NCBI GenBank assembly: GCA_963841855.1
Contig: CAWJEJ010000001.1
Span: 868,001-932,000 of the forward strand
DNA length: 64,000 nucleotides
Origin: CAXBBB01 sp963841855
GTDB lineage: Bacteria > Bacteroidota > Rhodothermia > Rhodothermales > BA12
Reading direction: 5' to 3'
Shown in pieces: positions 1-9,848 of this stretch (positions within the stretch are counted from its first letter, which is position 1; each line of letters opens with the position of its first letter). Made by a program: the position numbers and the translations under genes. Below the pieces are notes generated by a model, which did no database searches, was not told the origin of the DNA, and was given only the letters and a program-made list of their open reading frames with translations.

Positions 1-75
1 CGCCAGACGATGCGCAGTCTGGGCCCGCCCGCCGCCTACCTCGCCGACTATCCCGAAGACCTGCGCGTCAACTAG
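1..75 (+). CDS. C-terminal end of an unidentified protein
   Basis: An open frame enters from the left edge and ends at TAG (73-75), giving 24 residues that finish PEDLRVN. Too little remains to name the protein. The high third-position GC matches the following genes. Confidence 0.5.
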   Translation, partial: RQTMRSLGPPAAYLADYPEDLRVN

Positions 76-158
76 CGTTCTCGGACGCTCGCTGGGGGCG
101 GTTGCCTGCTGCGGGCAAGCCGAGGTGCCGTATTCTGAGCCGCACCCTCTCCCCTGCC

Positions 159-1079
159 ATGCGCTTCGCCCTCGCCTGCCTCGTGCTCCTCACCGCCTGC
201 TCGACCGATCCCAGCGCCGACGCCGACCGCATCGGTACGCAGTTGGGCGCGCGCATCGACTCGCTCGCCGACGCCTTTCCCGGCGCGCTGGTCGCCGTCA
301 GCGTAATGGACGCGCAGACGGGCGTGGCTCTCCACCGCAACGGCGACAGCCTGATGCATGCCGCGTCGACGATGAAGGTGCCGGTCTTGATCGAGTTGTT
401 TCGCCAGGCCCACGCCGGTCGGTTTTCGCTGGACGACAGCCTGATGGTCACCAACGAGTTCACGTCGATTCTGGACGGCTCGTCGTACGTGATCGAAGAC
501 GATTCGGACACGGAGACCTACGACCTGATCGGCACGCGGCAGCCCATCCGGATGCTGGCCGAGCGCATGTCGATCGTCTCGTCGAACCTCGCCACCAACC
601 TGCTCATCGGGTTCTTGTCGGCCGACAGCGTACAGGCCACGATCGAACGTCTGGGCGTGACGCAGATGCACGTCTATAGGGGCGTCGAGGACATTCCGGC
701 CTACCGCGCAGGCATGAACAACACGGCTACGTCACGCGATCTGGCCGTCCTGATGCAGCACATCGGCGATGGAACGGCCGTCAGCCCCCAGGCTGACAGC
801 GCGATGGTCGACATCCTGCTCCGGCAGCGCTACAACGAGATGATTCCCGCCGGACTCGAAGGCGTTCCGGTCGCCCACAAAACCGGCTGGATCACCGGCA
901 TCCGCCACGACGCCGCGCTGGTGATGCCCGACGGACAGGCGCCCTACACCCTCGTCGTCCTCACCCGCGACGTGCCGACCGTCGACGAAGCCGACGCGAT
1001 GGGCGCCCAAATCGCTAGCATCGTCCATGCGGCGCTGCGCCCCTCGCTCGCCAAGCAGCCCCATGCATCCTCGCCCTGA
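159..1079 (+). CDS. class A beta-lactamase-like serine hydrolase, lipoprotein
   Basis: 306 residues. The start at 159 places a hydrophobic leader with a lipobox (LLTAC) at the N-terminus, so the protein is probably lipid-anchored in the cell envelope; an upstream in-frame start at 102 would bury this signal. The three penicillin-recognising motifs are present in order: STMK (about 70-73, nucleophile Ser and Lys), SSN (141-143, the SDN position) and KTG (241-243). The segment TSRDLAVLM resembles the class A helix before KTG. Such proteins hydrolyse beta-lactams or act on peptidoglycan peptides; which applies cannot be told here. The next gene overlaps its 3' end by 17 nt. Confidence 0.85.
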   Translation: MRFALACLVLLTACSTDPSADADRIGTQLGARIDSLADAFPGALVAVSVMDAQTGVALHRNGDSLMHAASTMKVPVLIELFRQAHAGRFSLDDSLMVTNEFTSILDGSSYVIEDDSDTETYDLIGTRQPIRMLAERMSIVSSNLATNLLIGFLSADSVQATIERLGVTQMHVYRGVEDIPAYRAGMNNTATSRDLAVLMQHIGDGTAVSPQADSAMVDILLRQRYNEMIPAGLEGVPVAHKTGWITGIRHDAALVMPDGQAPYTLVVLTRDVPTVDEADAMGAQIASIVHAALRPSLAKQPHASSP

Positions 1080-1563
1080 CAAACCCCTCGCCGGACAAGA
1101 GTCCGTCTGGTCGTACCCGCGACCGCCTCGACTTGAACACGTGGGACGTGAGTTGCGCGTCGTTCACGCCGGAGAAGTCGTCGCCCAAACCGTCAGCGGC
1201 CTGCGTTACCTCGAAACGAGTCACCCGCCGACGTACTACCTGCCGCCTTCGGACGTGCGGATGGACTGGCTCGAGCCGGCAGGCGCGGCCGGGTCGTTTT
1301 GCGAGTGGAAAGGCGGCGCGGTCTACTTCGATCTAGTTGTGCCGGGCGCGCTGCGCATCGAGAAGGTGTGCTGGGCCTACCCCGATCCGACGCCTGCGTT
1401 TCGCGATCTGCGCGACCACCTCGCCTTCTACGCCGGACGCGTCGACGCCTGCTGGGTCGGCGACGAGCAGGCGACGCCTCAGCCGGGCGAGTTCTATGGC
1501 GGCTGGGTCACGTCGGATCTCGCCGGGCCGTTCAAGGGAGTGCCCGGCTCGTGGGGCTGGTAG
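1063..1563 (+). CDS. DUF427 domain protein
   Basis: 166 residues from ATG 1063. The segments ESVWSYPRPPRLE, GLRYLETSHPPTYYLPP and HLAFYAGRVDACWVGDE are characteristic of DUF427, a small beta-rich family of unknown biochemical function. The start overlaps the end of the lactamase-like gene, so the two are probably co-transcribed. No signal peptide, so probably cytoplasmic. Confidence 0.85.
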   Translation: MHPRPDKPLAGQESVWSYPRPPRLEHVGRELRVVHAGEVVAQTVSGLRYLETSHPPTYYLPPSDVRMDWLEPAGAAGSFCEWKGGAVYFDLVVPGALRIEKVCWAYPDPTPAFRDLRDHLAFYAGRVDACWVGDEQATPQPGEFYGGWVTSDLAGPFKGVPGSWGW

Positions 1564-1642
1564 CCTCGGCTCAAGCAGGAGAGGCGACTGCGCAGCGCAT
1601 CGGTACGGCTCGCAAGGCGGCGCGCTCTACGCGATCCACTTA

Positions 1643-1866
1643 GAGACTGTTTGGCGAAAGGCCGCGGGGCTGCGAACCCGAAGGGACCACGTAGTGAACG
1701 GCCCGGAAAGCGCCTCGCGGCGTTCGCTGTGCGGTCCCCTTTGGGGTTACGCTGCATCGCCATAGCTGGCGCAACCGTAGGTCACGCAGTGATGTCTGCT
1801 TCGCGCGTCTCGCGAGACGCTTCCCGCACTCGCTCTCGCCTTCCGCTACCTTCACCAAACAGTCTC
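1643..1866. mobile_element. 224-bp MITE-like element with terminal inverted repeats
   Basis: The ends are 16-bp inverted repeats of form GAGACTGTTTGG[C/T]GAA with one mismatch. They are flanked by direct TTA copies at 1640-1642 and 1867-1869, the expected target-site duplication. The inside has no credible gene and contains a further imperfect palindrome (AAGGGACC near 1680 against GGTCCCCTT near 1733). GAGACTGTTT-type ends are common among IS5-family elements, so this is probably a non-autonomous derivative. The rest of the 1564-1959 gap is featureless. Confidence 0.7.
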
Positions 1867-1959
1867 TTACTCGTCCTGATCTCAGACGGGCGTTTTCAGA
1901 TTTGTGAGTCAGGATCGAACCAGGCGCCGCATCTTGTCTCTCCTCTCCCGCCGATCCCG

Positions 1960-2871
1960 ATGCGCATTCTCCTCGCCGCCTTCCTCCTGCTCTCGGCTAC
2001 GGACGCGTTCGCCCAAGCGTGGCCGCAGCCGTACCGGGGTCTGTACGCCAAGCTCAGCTACGGACGCAGCGACGCCGACGAGCAGTTCAACTCGGACGGC
2101 AACGCGCGGGCCTATTCCGACGGCGTCGCCGATGGCGCGTTCGAGGACCGCAGCGGCTATCTCTATGCCGAGTACGGCCTGACGAAGAGCCTGACGCTCG
2201 TCGGACTACTGCCGTTCAAGACGCTCACCACGCGCGATCTCGACTTCCGCTATCAATCCCGAGCGGCCGGATCCGCCCAAATCGGAGCGCGCTACGGGCT
2301 GGCCGATCTGCTCAGACTGACCGGCACACGGCACACGGCAGCCATAGCCGGGCTGCTGACGGTTCCGCTGGGTTACGAGCGCAACCGCACGCCCGCCGTT
2401 GGGACGGGACAAGTCGACGTGCAGGCGTCGCTACACTACGGGCTGAGCCTGTTTCCGCTGCCGCTCTACGCGCAACTAGGCGGTGGATACCGGGCACGCA
2501 GCGACGTGTACGCGTTCTCCAGCACCTTCGACTGCGTGCCGGGACGCTCCATCGGCTGCGTAGTGGACGCGACGCCCGACTATGGCGACGAGTGGTTCTA
2601 CAACGCCGAAGTGGGCGCGAGCGACGGCCGGTGGGTTTTGCTCCAGGCGCTGGTCCAAGGCGTATCGTCGACTCAGACGATCGAGCCTGAACGCATTACG
2701 GCGGACGGCGGCCTACCGACGCGTCAGCGCTTCTTCAAAGTCGGCGGTGGCCTGACAGTCTATCCGGTCGCATCGGTCGGCATTAGCGTGCAGGCCTTTC
2801 GGACGCCCAGCGGCGCCAACACGATTCGGTCGACCGACGTGTTCGTCGGACTCGAATACATCCGCCGGTAA
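1960..2871 (+). CDS. outer-membrane beta-barrel-like protein
   Basis: 303 residues from ATG 1960. A signal peptide (MRILLAAFLLLSATDAFAQ) is followed by alternating polar/hydrophobic segments rich in Gly, Tyr and Arg. The last strand ends DVFVGLEYIRR, in the style of transporter-like outer-membrane barrels. The open frame extends upstream into the MITE, so the start was placed at the signal peptide. Two Cys (around residues 190-205) could form a disulfide. Substrate and exact family not recognised. Confidence 0.6.
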   Translation: MRILLAAFLLLSATDAFAQAWPQPYRGLYAKLSYGRSDADEQFNSDGNARAYSDGVADGAFEDRSGYLYAEYGLTKSLTLVGLLPFKTLTTRDLDFRYQSRAAGSAQIGARYGLADLLRLTGTRHTAAIAGLLTVPLGYERNRTPAVGTGQVDVQASLHYGLSLFPLPLYAQLGGGYRARSDVYAFSSTFDCVPGRSIGCVVDATPDYGDEWFYNAEVGASDGRWVLLQALVQGVSSTQTIEPERITADGGLPTRQRFFKVGGGLTVYPVASVGISVQAFRTPSGANTIRSTDVFVGLEYIRR

Positions 2872-2898
2872 TCTGAGCCGCTTCGTAACGTGACGCCT

Positions 2899-4035
2899 AT
2901 GCCCAACTTCCCACCGCCCGACACTACGCGATCGCGCCGCCGTTTTCTGTTCGAACTGGGAGCCGGAGCCGTCGGCATCGGTCTATTTCCCCTGGCGGCC
3001 TGCGATTCGAGCGTGACGCCGCTGCGAGTGGAGCGTCCCATCGACTTCCTGACGCCGGTCGCGTCGAACAATCCGGCGCGGAGTTTCTTCGTCCGTAACG
3101 GAGCCGATGGCGCGCTCGACAACTGGCGGCGGCCCTCTCCCATTGCCCCCGAGTCGTGGCGACTGTCGCTGGCTGGCCTGTTCTCCGCGCCGACCGTCCT
3201 CACGCTAGCCGATGTGCTGGCCGCGCCTGCTAAGACGGTCGTCAAGACGGTCCGCTGCATCGTCGACGGCAACGACTTTCCAGGCTTGCAGGGCACGGCC
3301 GTCTGGGTCGGCACGCCGCTGCTTCCGTTTCTCCAAACTGCCGGACTGGACACGTCGCAGGCCAAGCGGTTGATCTTCAAAGGCCGAGACGGCTTCGAGG
3401 GCAACCTGACGCTCGACCGTCTGACCGCGCCGCCGGGTGGATTCGAGCCGCTTCTGGCCTACCAGATGCAGGGCGCGCCGCTCACGCTGGACCACGGGCA
3501 ACCCGTCCGCCTGCTGGTGTCGGACGGCTACGGCTACGTCAACGTCAAATGGCTCGCAGAGATCGAAGCGACCGCGCGCGACGAGGCGATCGGCACGTAT
3601 CAGGAGGTCTTCGGCTACGTCGACGACGGCGTCGTGCGGGTGTCGAGCAAGATCGCCGATCCGGTTTTCGCCGAGCAGATTCCGGCCGGAGACGTGCGCG
3701 TCGAAGGCATCGCCCTGTCCGGTAGTGCAGCCGTCGCGTCGGTCGAGGTGTCGATCGACGACCGTCCGTTCGAGCCTGCCGAAATCGTCCCGCTGGAGGC
3801 GCACGTCGCCGCTCACCCGGCTCTCGCCGAAGCTGCGCGCGTGCAGTCTGGCCAGTCGTATCCGTTTCCCGGCGTCTGGGCCGTGTGGCGCTACACGTGG
3901 TTCGACGCGCCGATCGGCGAGCACACCATCCGCGTCCGCGCCACCGACACCGACGGCAGCATCCAGCCCGACCGCGACCTCTCGGGCGACGACGGCTTCA
4001 CTGCGACGCCCGAGATCCGGGTCGAAGTGGTCTAG
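2899..4035 (+). CDS. Tat-exported sulfite-oxidase-family molybdopterin oxidoreductase
   Basis: 378 residues from ATG 2899 (GTG at 2890 is an alternative). The N-terminus carries a twin-arginine signal (SRRRFLFELGAG) ending near a lipobox-like LAAC. Residues about 90-240 match the oxidoreductase molybdopterin-binding domain; TVRCIVDGN supplies the expected Mo-ligating Cys in the position of ECAGN of sulfite oxidases, and GYGYVNVKWLAEIE is the conserved end of that domain. Residues about 260-375 resemble the Mo-co dimerisation domain. No heme domain is present. Likely a periplasmic oxidase or reductase of an oxyanion or sulfoxide; substrate unknown. Confidence 0.85.
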   Translation: MPNFPPPDTTRSRRRFLFELGAGAVGIGLFPLAACDSSVTPLRVERPIDFLTPVASNNPARSFFVRNGADGALDNWRRPSPIAPESWRLSLAGLFSAPTVLTLADVLAAPAKTVVKTVRCIVDGNDFPGLQGTAVWVGTPLLPFLQTAGLDTSQAKRLIFKGRDGFEGNLTLDRLTAPPGGFEPLLAYQMQGAPLTLDHGQPVRLLVSDGYGYVNVKWLAEIEATARDEAIGTYQEVFGYVDDGVVRVSSKIADPVFAEQIPAGDVRVEGIALSGSAAVASVEVSIDDRPFEPAEIVPLEAHVAAHPALAEAARVQSGQSYPFPGVWAVWRYTWFDAPIGEHTIRVRATDTDGSIQPDRDLSGDDGFTATPEIRVEVV

Positions 4036-4717
4036 CGAACCGCCACCTCATCGCCTCGTTGGCCCACAACGTTTCACAGCGTTCATGAGCACCGAAGCCG
4101 CCCTCTCCGCCACACTGACCGGCGTTCAATACATCACCGATGTTAGTGCTGCGACTGCGTCAGAGTGACGCGTTGACTCGCTGCCCTGCTCAATCCTCGC
4201 GAGCAGAGCGCGACGCACTCGGCCTCCCAACCGGTGGAGATCGCCACGCTTCGCTCGCGATGACCAAGTGGGGACTTTGGTGCATCCTGCCACAGTCAGC
4301 AGGTCGCGGTACTAGGCGTCACCGACGCTAGCGGCGAACCTCTACGGGCGTACTCGTACCGGTTGCTCTGTGGCGCGAAGTATCGTCCGAGTTGGAGACG
4401 CAGCATTTGCCGAGCAACCCCGTCATGCGAAACCGGCTGCTGGAGCCTAAGGAGCGTAGGGAATTGGTTTCGTGCGATGACGCGCTCGGCGCGTTGGGGG
4501 ACGAAAGAGTGAGACGGATCGCATCCGACGAGGCGTTGCGGCGATTGGGGGTGACGGAGAAGGACCTGGCGGAGGATTGGCGACGACTGCCCAAACCTGC
4601 CAGGTTTCCGACGCGGCCACTTGCTGATTGGTTGGAGACGGAACGTCGTCTGCTCAGAGGAGAGAAACCGCGCAGGCCGCCCATTCGTCGTCTGCGTTCT
4701 CTCACGCGACTAGCCGA
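4036..4717. other. gene-poor interval with an interspersed repeat
   Basis: 682 bp without a convincing gene. An open frame at 4392-4796 would encode a charged 134-residue peptide, but it overlaps the dynamin start in another frame and has no recognisable domain, so it is not called. An interspersed repeat occupies 4236-4268 (see next entry). Confidence 0.5.
4236..4268 (-). repeat. interspersed repeat related to the copy at 29011-29043
   Basis: GGAGATCGCCACGCTTCG followed by CTCGCGATGAC is, on the opposite strand, the same element as the segment at 29011-29043 (CACTGCGAGGAGCATAGC...). Such GAGG/GCGTAGC palindromic repeats occur between genes in many bacteria. Confidence 0.5.
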
Positions 4718-6481
4718 ATGGACCTGCTCTCCCCAGAAGCCCACGACCTGGTGCGCCGCGAGCGCGCGTTTCTGGAGCGGTTGCGCACGTTGCTGAATCA
4801 GACGCAGTCGCTCGAAGCGTCGGCCGAGCGGCTGGGCGAGATCGCCGAGGGGCTGGACGCGCTGTTCATGATCGTCGTCGTGGGCGAGTTCAACGCGGGC
4901 AAGAGTTCGGTCGTCAACGCGCTGTTCGGCGAGAAGCTGATGGCCGAGGGGCCGATCCCGACGACGGCCAAAGTCACGATTCTGCGCTATGGCGAGGAGG
5001 AGATGGAGCGCCAGCTGACCGAGTTCTTGGTCGAGCGCCGCTACCCTGCCGACGTTCTCAAGACGCTCGCACTCGTCGACACGCCGGGCACCAACTCGAT
5101 CGTCCGGCAGCATCAGGAGATTACTGAGCGGTTCATCCCGCGCAGCGATCTGGTCTTGTTTGTCACCTCGTACGACCGCCCGCTGACCGAGACCGAGGGC
5201 AAATTCCTGGAGTTCATTAGGGACGACTGGGGGCGCCGCCTGGTATTCGTGCTCAACAAGGCCGATCTGGCGCAGAGCGAAGCCGACGTGCGGACCGTCA
5301 TCGCGCACATTCAGGACGGCGCGTTCGAGCGAGTCGGCATCCGGCCCCAGGTATTTCCCGTCAGCGCGCGCGAGGCGTTCGATGCCAAGCTGGTCCGCTC
5401 GCCCAAAGCGCGCGCCGACCTGATGGAAGCCAGCCGGTTTGGGCCGTTCGAGCGCTTCGTGTTCGAGACGCTGACCGGGCGCGACCTGCTCGCCCTCAAA
5501 CTCCACGCGCCGCTCGACGCATCCGAAAAGCTGGTCGCCGCGGTCGAAGAACGTCTGGACGCGCGCGCCGACGTGCTGAGCCGCGACGAGGCCAACCTCG
5601 ACCTGCTCGCTCGCCGCCAGTCCGAAGCCAGAGCCGACCTGGACGCGTTCGCGCAAGGTCCACTGGGCGAGATCGACGCGCTGCTGGGCGAGATGGAGCG
5701 GCGAGGCGTCAAGTTCTTGGACAACACGATCCGCGTGTCGGGCCTCAAACTGCTGCGCGACAAAGACGCGTTCAAGGAGGAGTTCGCGCGCCAAGTCGTG
5801 CGGCAAGCGGACCGGCAGATCGAAGAGCACGTCTCGGACGGTGTCGACCGGATCCTGGAGCAGGCGCTGAGGCTGCGCGAGCAGGTGTTTTCCGAGTTCG
5901 CCGAGCGCGTTCGCGAAGCCGGGCAGGGCGCGGCTCCGCGCGTGGCCAACCTGCCGGGGCGCTCGTCGGTCGTGGCAGGCGTGATGCGCGAAGCCGAGCG
6001 CAAGATCGAGACGTTCGACCTGCAAGAAGAGGCCCGCCGCCTGCTCGAAACCGCGCGCGACGCGGCAACGGTTTTCTTGGGAGCCGAAGCCGCCGCCGTC
6101 GGACTGGGCGTGCTGGGCGGCGTTCTGGTCGCCGCGACCACGGCCGACGTGTTCGGCGGGCTAGGCATGGCGACCGGAGTCACGATCGCAGCCGCGGGTC
6201 TGTTCGTGCTCCCGACGCAGCGCCGCCGCGCCATCGCCGAGTTTCGCGATCAGGTCGACAAACTGCGCACTGGTCTGCGCGACGCCCTGACGCGGTCGTT
6301 CACCCAGGAAGCCGACTTGGTGCTGGGCCAAGTCAACGAGGCGGCCCAGCCCTACGTCGCCTTCGTCAGTCGCGAGCGCGATGCGTTGGCCGACGCGCGC
6401 GCACTCCACGCCGACGTGACCACCGAACTCGCCGCCCTCCGCGCCGACGTGACCGCCGAACTTGGCGAACCTGCGATCTGA
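4718..6481 (+). CDS. dynamin-like GTPase (bacterial dynamin family)
   Basis: 587 residues from ATG 4718. GTPase motifs are intact: G1 GEFNAGKSS (56-64), G2 threonine in PTTAK, G3 DTPG (121-124), G4 NKAD (180-183). A long helical middle follows, then a hydrophobic hairpin around residues 455-505 (GLGVLGGVLVAATTADVFGG and following), which is the membrane paddle position in bacterial dynamins. The C-terminus is again helical. Likely membrane-bound and involved in membrane remodelling or protection. It stands alone rather than in the tandem pair seen in some bacteria. Confidence 0.85.
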   Translation: MDLLSPEAHDLVRRERAFLERLRTLLNQTQSLEASAERLGEIAEGLDALFMIVVVGEFNAGKSSVVNALFGEKLMAEGPIPTTAKVTILRYGEEEMERQLTEFLVERRYPADVLKTLALVDTPGTNSIVRQHQEITERFIPRSDLVLFVTSYDRPLTETEGKFLEFIRDDWGRRLVFVLNKADLAQSEADVRTVIAHIQDGAFERVGIRPQVFPVSAREAFDAKLVRSPKARADLMEASRFGPFERFVFETLTGRDLLALKLHAPLDASEKLVAAVEERLDARADVLSRDEANLDLLARRQSEARADLDAFAQGPLGEIDALLGEMERRGVKFLDNTIRVSGLKLLRDKDAFKEEFARQVVRQADRQIEEHVSDGVDRILEQALRLREQVFSEFAERVREAGQGAAPRVANLPGRSSVVAGVMREAERKIETFDLQEEARRLLETARDAATVFLGAEAAAVGLGVLGGVLVAATTADVFGGLGMATGVTIAAAGLFVLPTQRRRAIAEFRDQVDKLRTGLRDALTRSFTQEADLVLGQVNEAAQPYVAFVSRERDALADARALHADVTTELAALRADVTAELGEPAI

Positions 6482-6514
6482 GAAGGAAGCCAAGAATGCC
6501 GGTGCGTCTTTTTC

Positions 6515-6584
6515 GTCATCCTGAGCGAAGTCGAAGGATTCCCGAGGTTAGATTATGGAGATCCTTCGACAGGCTCAGGATGAC
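6515..6584. repeat. long inverted repeat, dispersed hairpin element
   Basis: GTCATCCTGAGCGAAGTCGA at 6515-6534 (arm to 6539) is repeated inverted at 6561-6584 with three internal differences. It lies 33 bp after the dynamin stop, so it may also terminate that transcript. The motif is a familiar interspersed element in many bacterial genomes. Confidence 0.65.
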
Positions 6585-6695
6585 AATGCGGGAAGTGCAC
6601 CGCTAAATCTTGGATCTGGTATGAGAGGGAGTCGTGTTCGGACTAGATGCAGATGGGAGACTGGAGCGAGGTCAGACCTGAGGGGCAATTGTGGA

Positions 6696-6713
6696 TCCCT
6701 GCCTACGCAGGGA
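6696..6713. terminator. short GC hairpin between converging genes
   Basis: A 7-bp perfect stem (TCCCTGC / GCAGGGA) with a 4-nt loop sits between the converging dynamin and TonB-receptor genes. It lacks a clear T-run on either side. The rest of 6585-6902 shows nothing else. Confidence 0.35.
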
Positions 6714-6902
6714 AGACGGTTGGCAGGGTGAGAGTCCAAGATTGAGGGCTGGTTGAATTGCTGGCGTCTTCCGAGAGGTTTGCCTCGTAGGGGCCAGATT
6801 CTTCTCGCCCGCACTGCGCAACGCATCGCCCACGCCCGACCAAAACGCAGCGCGGCGGCCCGACCGAAGCCGAGCCGCCGCGCCAGTCGGCATGGTGGGA
6901 GA

Positions 6903-9848
6903 TCAGAACGTGTAGCTCGCGCGCAGAAGCGCCAGGCGGCCCAGTGCAGGGGCGCCGACGAACTCGCGGTGCTCGTTGTCGAGCACGTTCTGCACCAGCA
7001 GGTCGACGCGGGCGCCCGGTGTCAGACGGCCCAGATCGTAGCCCGCACCCAGATCGAGCAGGAAGTACGAATCGACATCGCCGACGTAGGGGCCCGAGAG
7101 GACCGGGAAGCCTTCGACGTAGCGGCCGCTCGCGTTGACGCTGAACGAGCGGGGGGCGTTGTACGAGAAGCCTCCCTTGGCCTTGAACTGCGTCGCGTTG
7201 AGCGCCACGGTCAGACCGCTGTCCTCTTCCTCGCCCAGCTCGCCCGAGTCGAAGAAATCATCGGTCACGTACGACACGTTGCCGAAGAGCGTCAGGCTCG
7301 GCGTGGCCAGGTACTGCATCGCCACGTCGACGCCGTAGAAATCGACCTCGCCGAAGTTGCGGTATGACAGGAAGCCGCCAACGGCGCCTTCTGCGATCTG
7401 CGCATCGGTGAGGGCGTTCTGGTCTGGCTGCACGGCGCCGATCGGGTTATTTCCGAATGCCTGCTGCAATACACCCGCCGTCAGCGTCGCCAGAACCGTC
7501 GTGATCTCCGTAGGCGTCAGGCCGGACCGGACCAGCCCACCGAGTAGGGCCTGAATCTGCGGATCGGTCGAGGTTCGGAACAGCGCTCCGAGCGCGGCTC
7601 CGGCGTCACCACCGAGCACCCCATAGTCGAGGTAGACGAGCGGCGAAGAGACGACGAGCGGTCCGATGAAGTTGTCCTTCTTCGTATAGTAGCCGTCGAC
7701 GGCCACGAGCAGCTTCTCACCGACGATGCCTTTGTAACCCAATTCGATCGTCGAAGTCGTCGACTGCTCGAGCGGGTCGACGTCGACAGGTCCGGCGACA
7801 GGCGAGAACCCTCGTGGTGAGCCGTCCGGCAGGCCGAGCGTACCAGCCGACGTGACGGCGAGGCCGAGCGAAGACGATCCAGCCGTCTGAGCCGTATAGC
7901 CGAACAGTTGGCCGAGAAGCTCCTGCTGCTGCGGCGAAAGCTGTACGTTGCCTGCTTGGGTCGGGACGACGGGGATTTGTCCGGCCAGCAGTCTAGGGGC
8001 TACTCCGTTCGCTGCGGCTCCATAGAGGAAGGCGATCGGAATGGCTTCGGATCCAAAGTCCTGTCCATAGAAGCCGGGAATCGGCGCGAAGAAGCGGGCC
8101 GGGGCCGTACCGCTGTCGCGGAAGTTGTTGAACGTAAATCCATCCTGCACGCCGCGCGCCTGAAGAATGAAGTTCTGACCATTTCCGAACGGGGTGCGGC
8201 GGCCTTCGATGTCGAGGAAGAGCGAGTTGGTGCCCGGCGACGAGAAGGCGCGGTTGTACGTCGCGCGGAAAGACTGCCCGGAGACCGGCTTGAACACCAG
8301 GGCGGCGCGCGGGCTGAGCTGGAAGTCGTCGACGATGTTGTTGTAATCGCCCCTCAGCGCCAGCGTCAGGTCGAGCTTGTCGCCCAGCGGCGTCGTGCTC
8401 TGCGCGTAGGCGCCATACTGATTGATCTGGTCGTCGTCCTCGTTGCGTCCCACGATCGTGCCCTCGGTGTCGGGACGCGTGATCCGCACGTCGATGCCGC
8501 CGATGACGCGGCTGCCGGCCACGTCGGTGTCGTACTGCGCCTGCCCGACGTAGAGGCGGCCTTTGTCGACCACCTGATCGCCCGATCCATAGACGTAGCT
8601 GTCTCCGGCGCTGTTCTGGTTGACGTAGGCCTGAGCGAAGAAACCCCCTGCCTGAAGTCGTGTCTGGACGAACGTGTAGCCGAAGCCGTCGGCCTGGAGC
8701 GTGCCAATGCCCGAGAGGACCGTGCCGGTGTACGAGGCGAAGCCTGCGTTGGCCGAAAGCGTCACACCGGGGCGGACGCGGTACTGGAGCAGGCCGTTGA
8801 GGCTCGACTTCTGGTAGGTCTCCTCGCGCTGAATACGTCCGTCCTCTCCGACCGTTTGGAAATCGGGCGCGCCATCGGGATCGGTGTAGACGAAGTCGCG
8901 GGCGAGTTCGAGCGAGTCGGCCCGGCTAGAGGCCAGCCCGTTGGCTCCGACGCGGCCGTCGAGTTGCCAGTCGTCGGCGCGGGCGAACTGGCCGGTGACC
9001 TTATAGCCCAGCTTATCGCTGATCACGCCAGCGTGACGGCCTTCGAAGCTGAAGAGCGAGCGCTCGCCGCCCGTGACAGCTACGGTCGTTCCGGGATAGC
9101 CGAACGGGTCCTTGGTGATGAAGTGGACGACGCCTGCGTCGACGCCCGGACCGTACAGAGCCGAACCGGGGCCGCGCACGACTTCGATGCGGTCCAGGTC
9201 GCTCGACAGGTTGGGCATGATGCCGTAGATGTTGACTCCGAGCGACGGAACGGCGCCGATCCTATAGTCGACCAGGGCAAACGTCGAGCCCGAGAAGGCG
9301 TTGTTGAAGCCGCGCAGGGTCACTTCCTGCCGGTCGACGCCGGTCTGCGAGTAGTCGACGCCGACTTCGTTGCGCAGCGCCGTTACGCTGCTCGTCGAGA
9401 CGGTCTGCTGAAGCTCCTGCACACCGATGACGCTGACCGATGCGGGGGCGTCGAGCACCTGCTCTTGAGCGCGCGAAGCCGAGACGACGACGTCGTTCAG
9501 GTCGAACGCTCCGGCGCCCAGCGCCACGTCGTACGTGCGGTTCTGGCCTGCCGTCAGCGTGATGATCTCGGACTGATCTCCATAGCCGATGAAGCGGACC
9601 GTGACGACGTAGCTGCCGGGCGCGACGCGGATGCTGTACGTGCCGTTGGAGTTGGTGGCAGCGCCTGCTGCGACGTCGGTTTGCCCCTGGACCGTGAGGA
9701 TGACGTTGGCGCCGGGGAGCGACGAGCCGTCACCGGCGTCGGTGATGGTGCCCGAGAGCGTGGCCTGCTGCGCGGCGACGGGAAGCGCGGCGAATGCGCA
9801 CAGGGCGGCCGCGACGAGGCAGCGCGTGAAGTGGTAGGAGAGTCGCAT
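6903..9848 (-). CDS. TonB-dependent receptor with carboxypeptidase-regulatory-like domain
   Basis: 981 residues. The start at 9848 gives a signal peptide ending PVAAQQ; the frame is open for another 27 codons upstream. Residues about 27-110 form a CarboxypepD_reg-like domain (ATLSGTITDAGDGSSLPGANVIL...), typical of Bacteroidota/Rhodothermota receptors. The plug domain follows (VVSASRAQEQVLDAPASVSV, then IEVVRGPGSALYGPG) and then a large barrel ending in aromatic ASYTF. It would import a siderophore, cofactor or other ligand across the outer membrane using TonB energy. No SusD partner or metabolic genes are adjacent, so the substrate is open. Confidence 0.9.
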   Translation of the reverse strand: MRLSYHFTRCLVAAALCAFAALPVAAQQATLSGTITDAGDGSSLPGANVILTVQGQTDVAAGAATNSNGTYSIRVAPGSYVVTVRFIGYGDQSEIITLTAGQNRTYDVALGAGAFDLNDVVVSASRAQEQVLDAPASVSVIGVQELQQTVSTSSVTALRNEVGVDYSQTGVDRQEVTLRGFNNAFSGSTFALVDYRIGAVPSLGVNIYGIMPNLSSDLDRIEVVRGPGSALYGPGVDAGVVHFITKDPFGYPGTTVAVTGGERSLFSFEGRHAGVISDKLGYKVTGQFARADDWQLDGRVGANGLASSRADSLELARDFVYTDPDGAPDFQTVGEDGRIQREETYQKSSLNGLLQYRVRPGVTLSANAGFASYTGTVLSGIGTLQADGFGYTFVQTRLQAGGFFAQAYVNQNSAGDSYVYGSGDQVVDKGRLYVGQAQYDTDVAGSRVIGGIDVRITRPDTEGTIVGRNEDDDQINQYGAYAQSTTPLGDKLDLTLALRGDYNNIVDDFQLSPRAALVFKPVSGQSFRATYNRAFSSPGTNSLFLDIEGRRTPFGNGQNFILQARGVQDGFTFNNFRDSGTAPARFFAPIPGFYGQDFGSEAIPIAFLYGAAANGVAPRLLAGQIPVVPTQAGNVQLSPQQQELLGQLFGYTAQTAGSSSLGLAVTSAGTLGLPDGSPRGFSPVAGPVDVDPLEQSTTSTIELGYKGIVGEKLLVAVDGYYTKKDNFIGPLVVSSPLVYLDYGVLGGDAGAALGALFRTSTDPQIQALLGGLVRSGLTPTEITTVLATLTAGVLQQAFGNNPIGAVQPDQNALTDAQIAEGAVGGFLSYRNFGEVDFYGVDVAMQYLATPSLTLFGNVSYVTDDFFDSGELGEEEDSGLTVALNATQFKAKGGFSYNAPRSFSVNASGRYVEGFPVLSGPYVGDVDSYFLLDLGAGYDLGRLTPGARVDLLVQNVLDNEHREFVGAPALGRLALLRASYTF

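Noticed and set aside
4392..4796. Possible 134-residue gene before the dynamin-like gene
   Set aside because: Overlaps the dynamin N-terminus in another frame and has no recognisable domain or start context.
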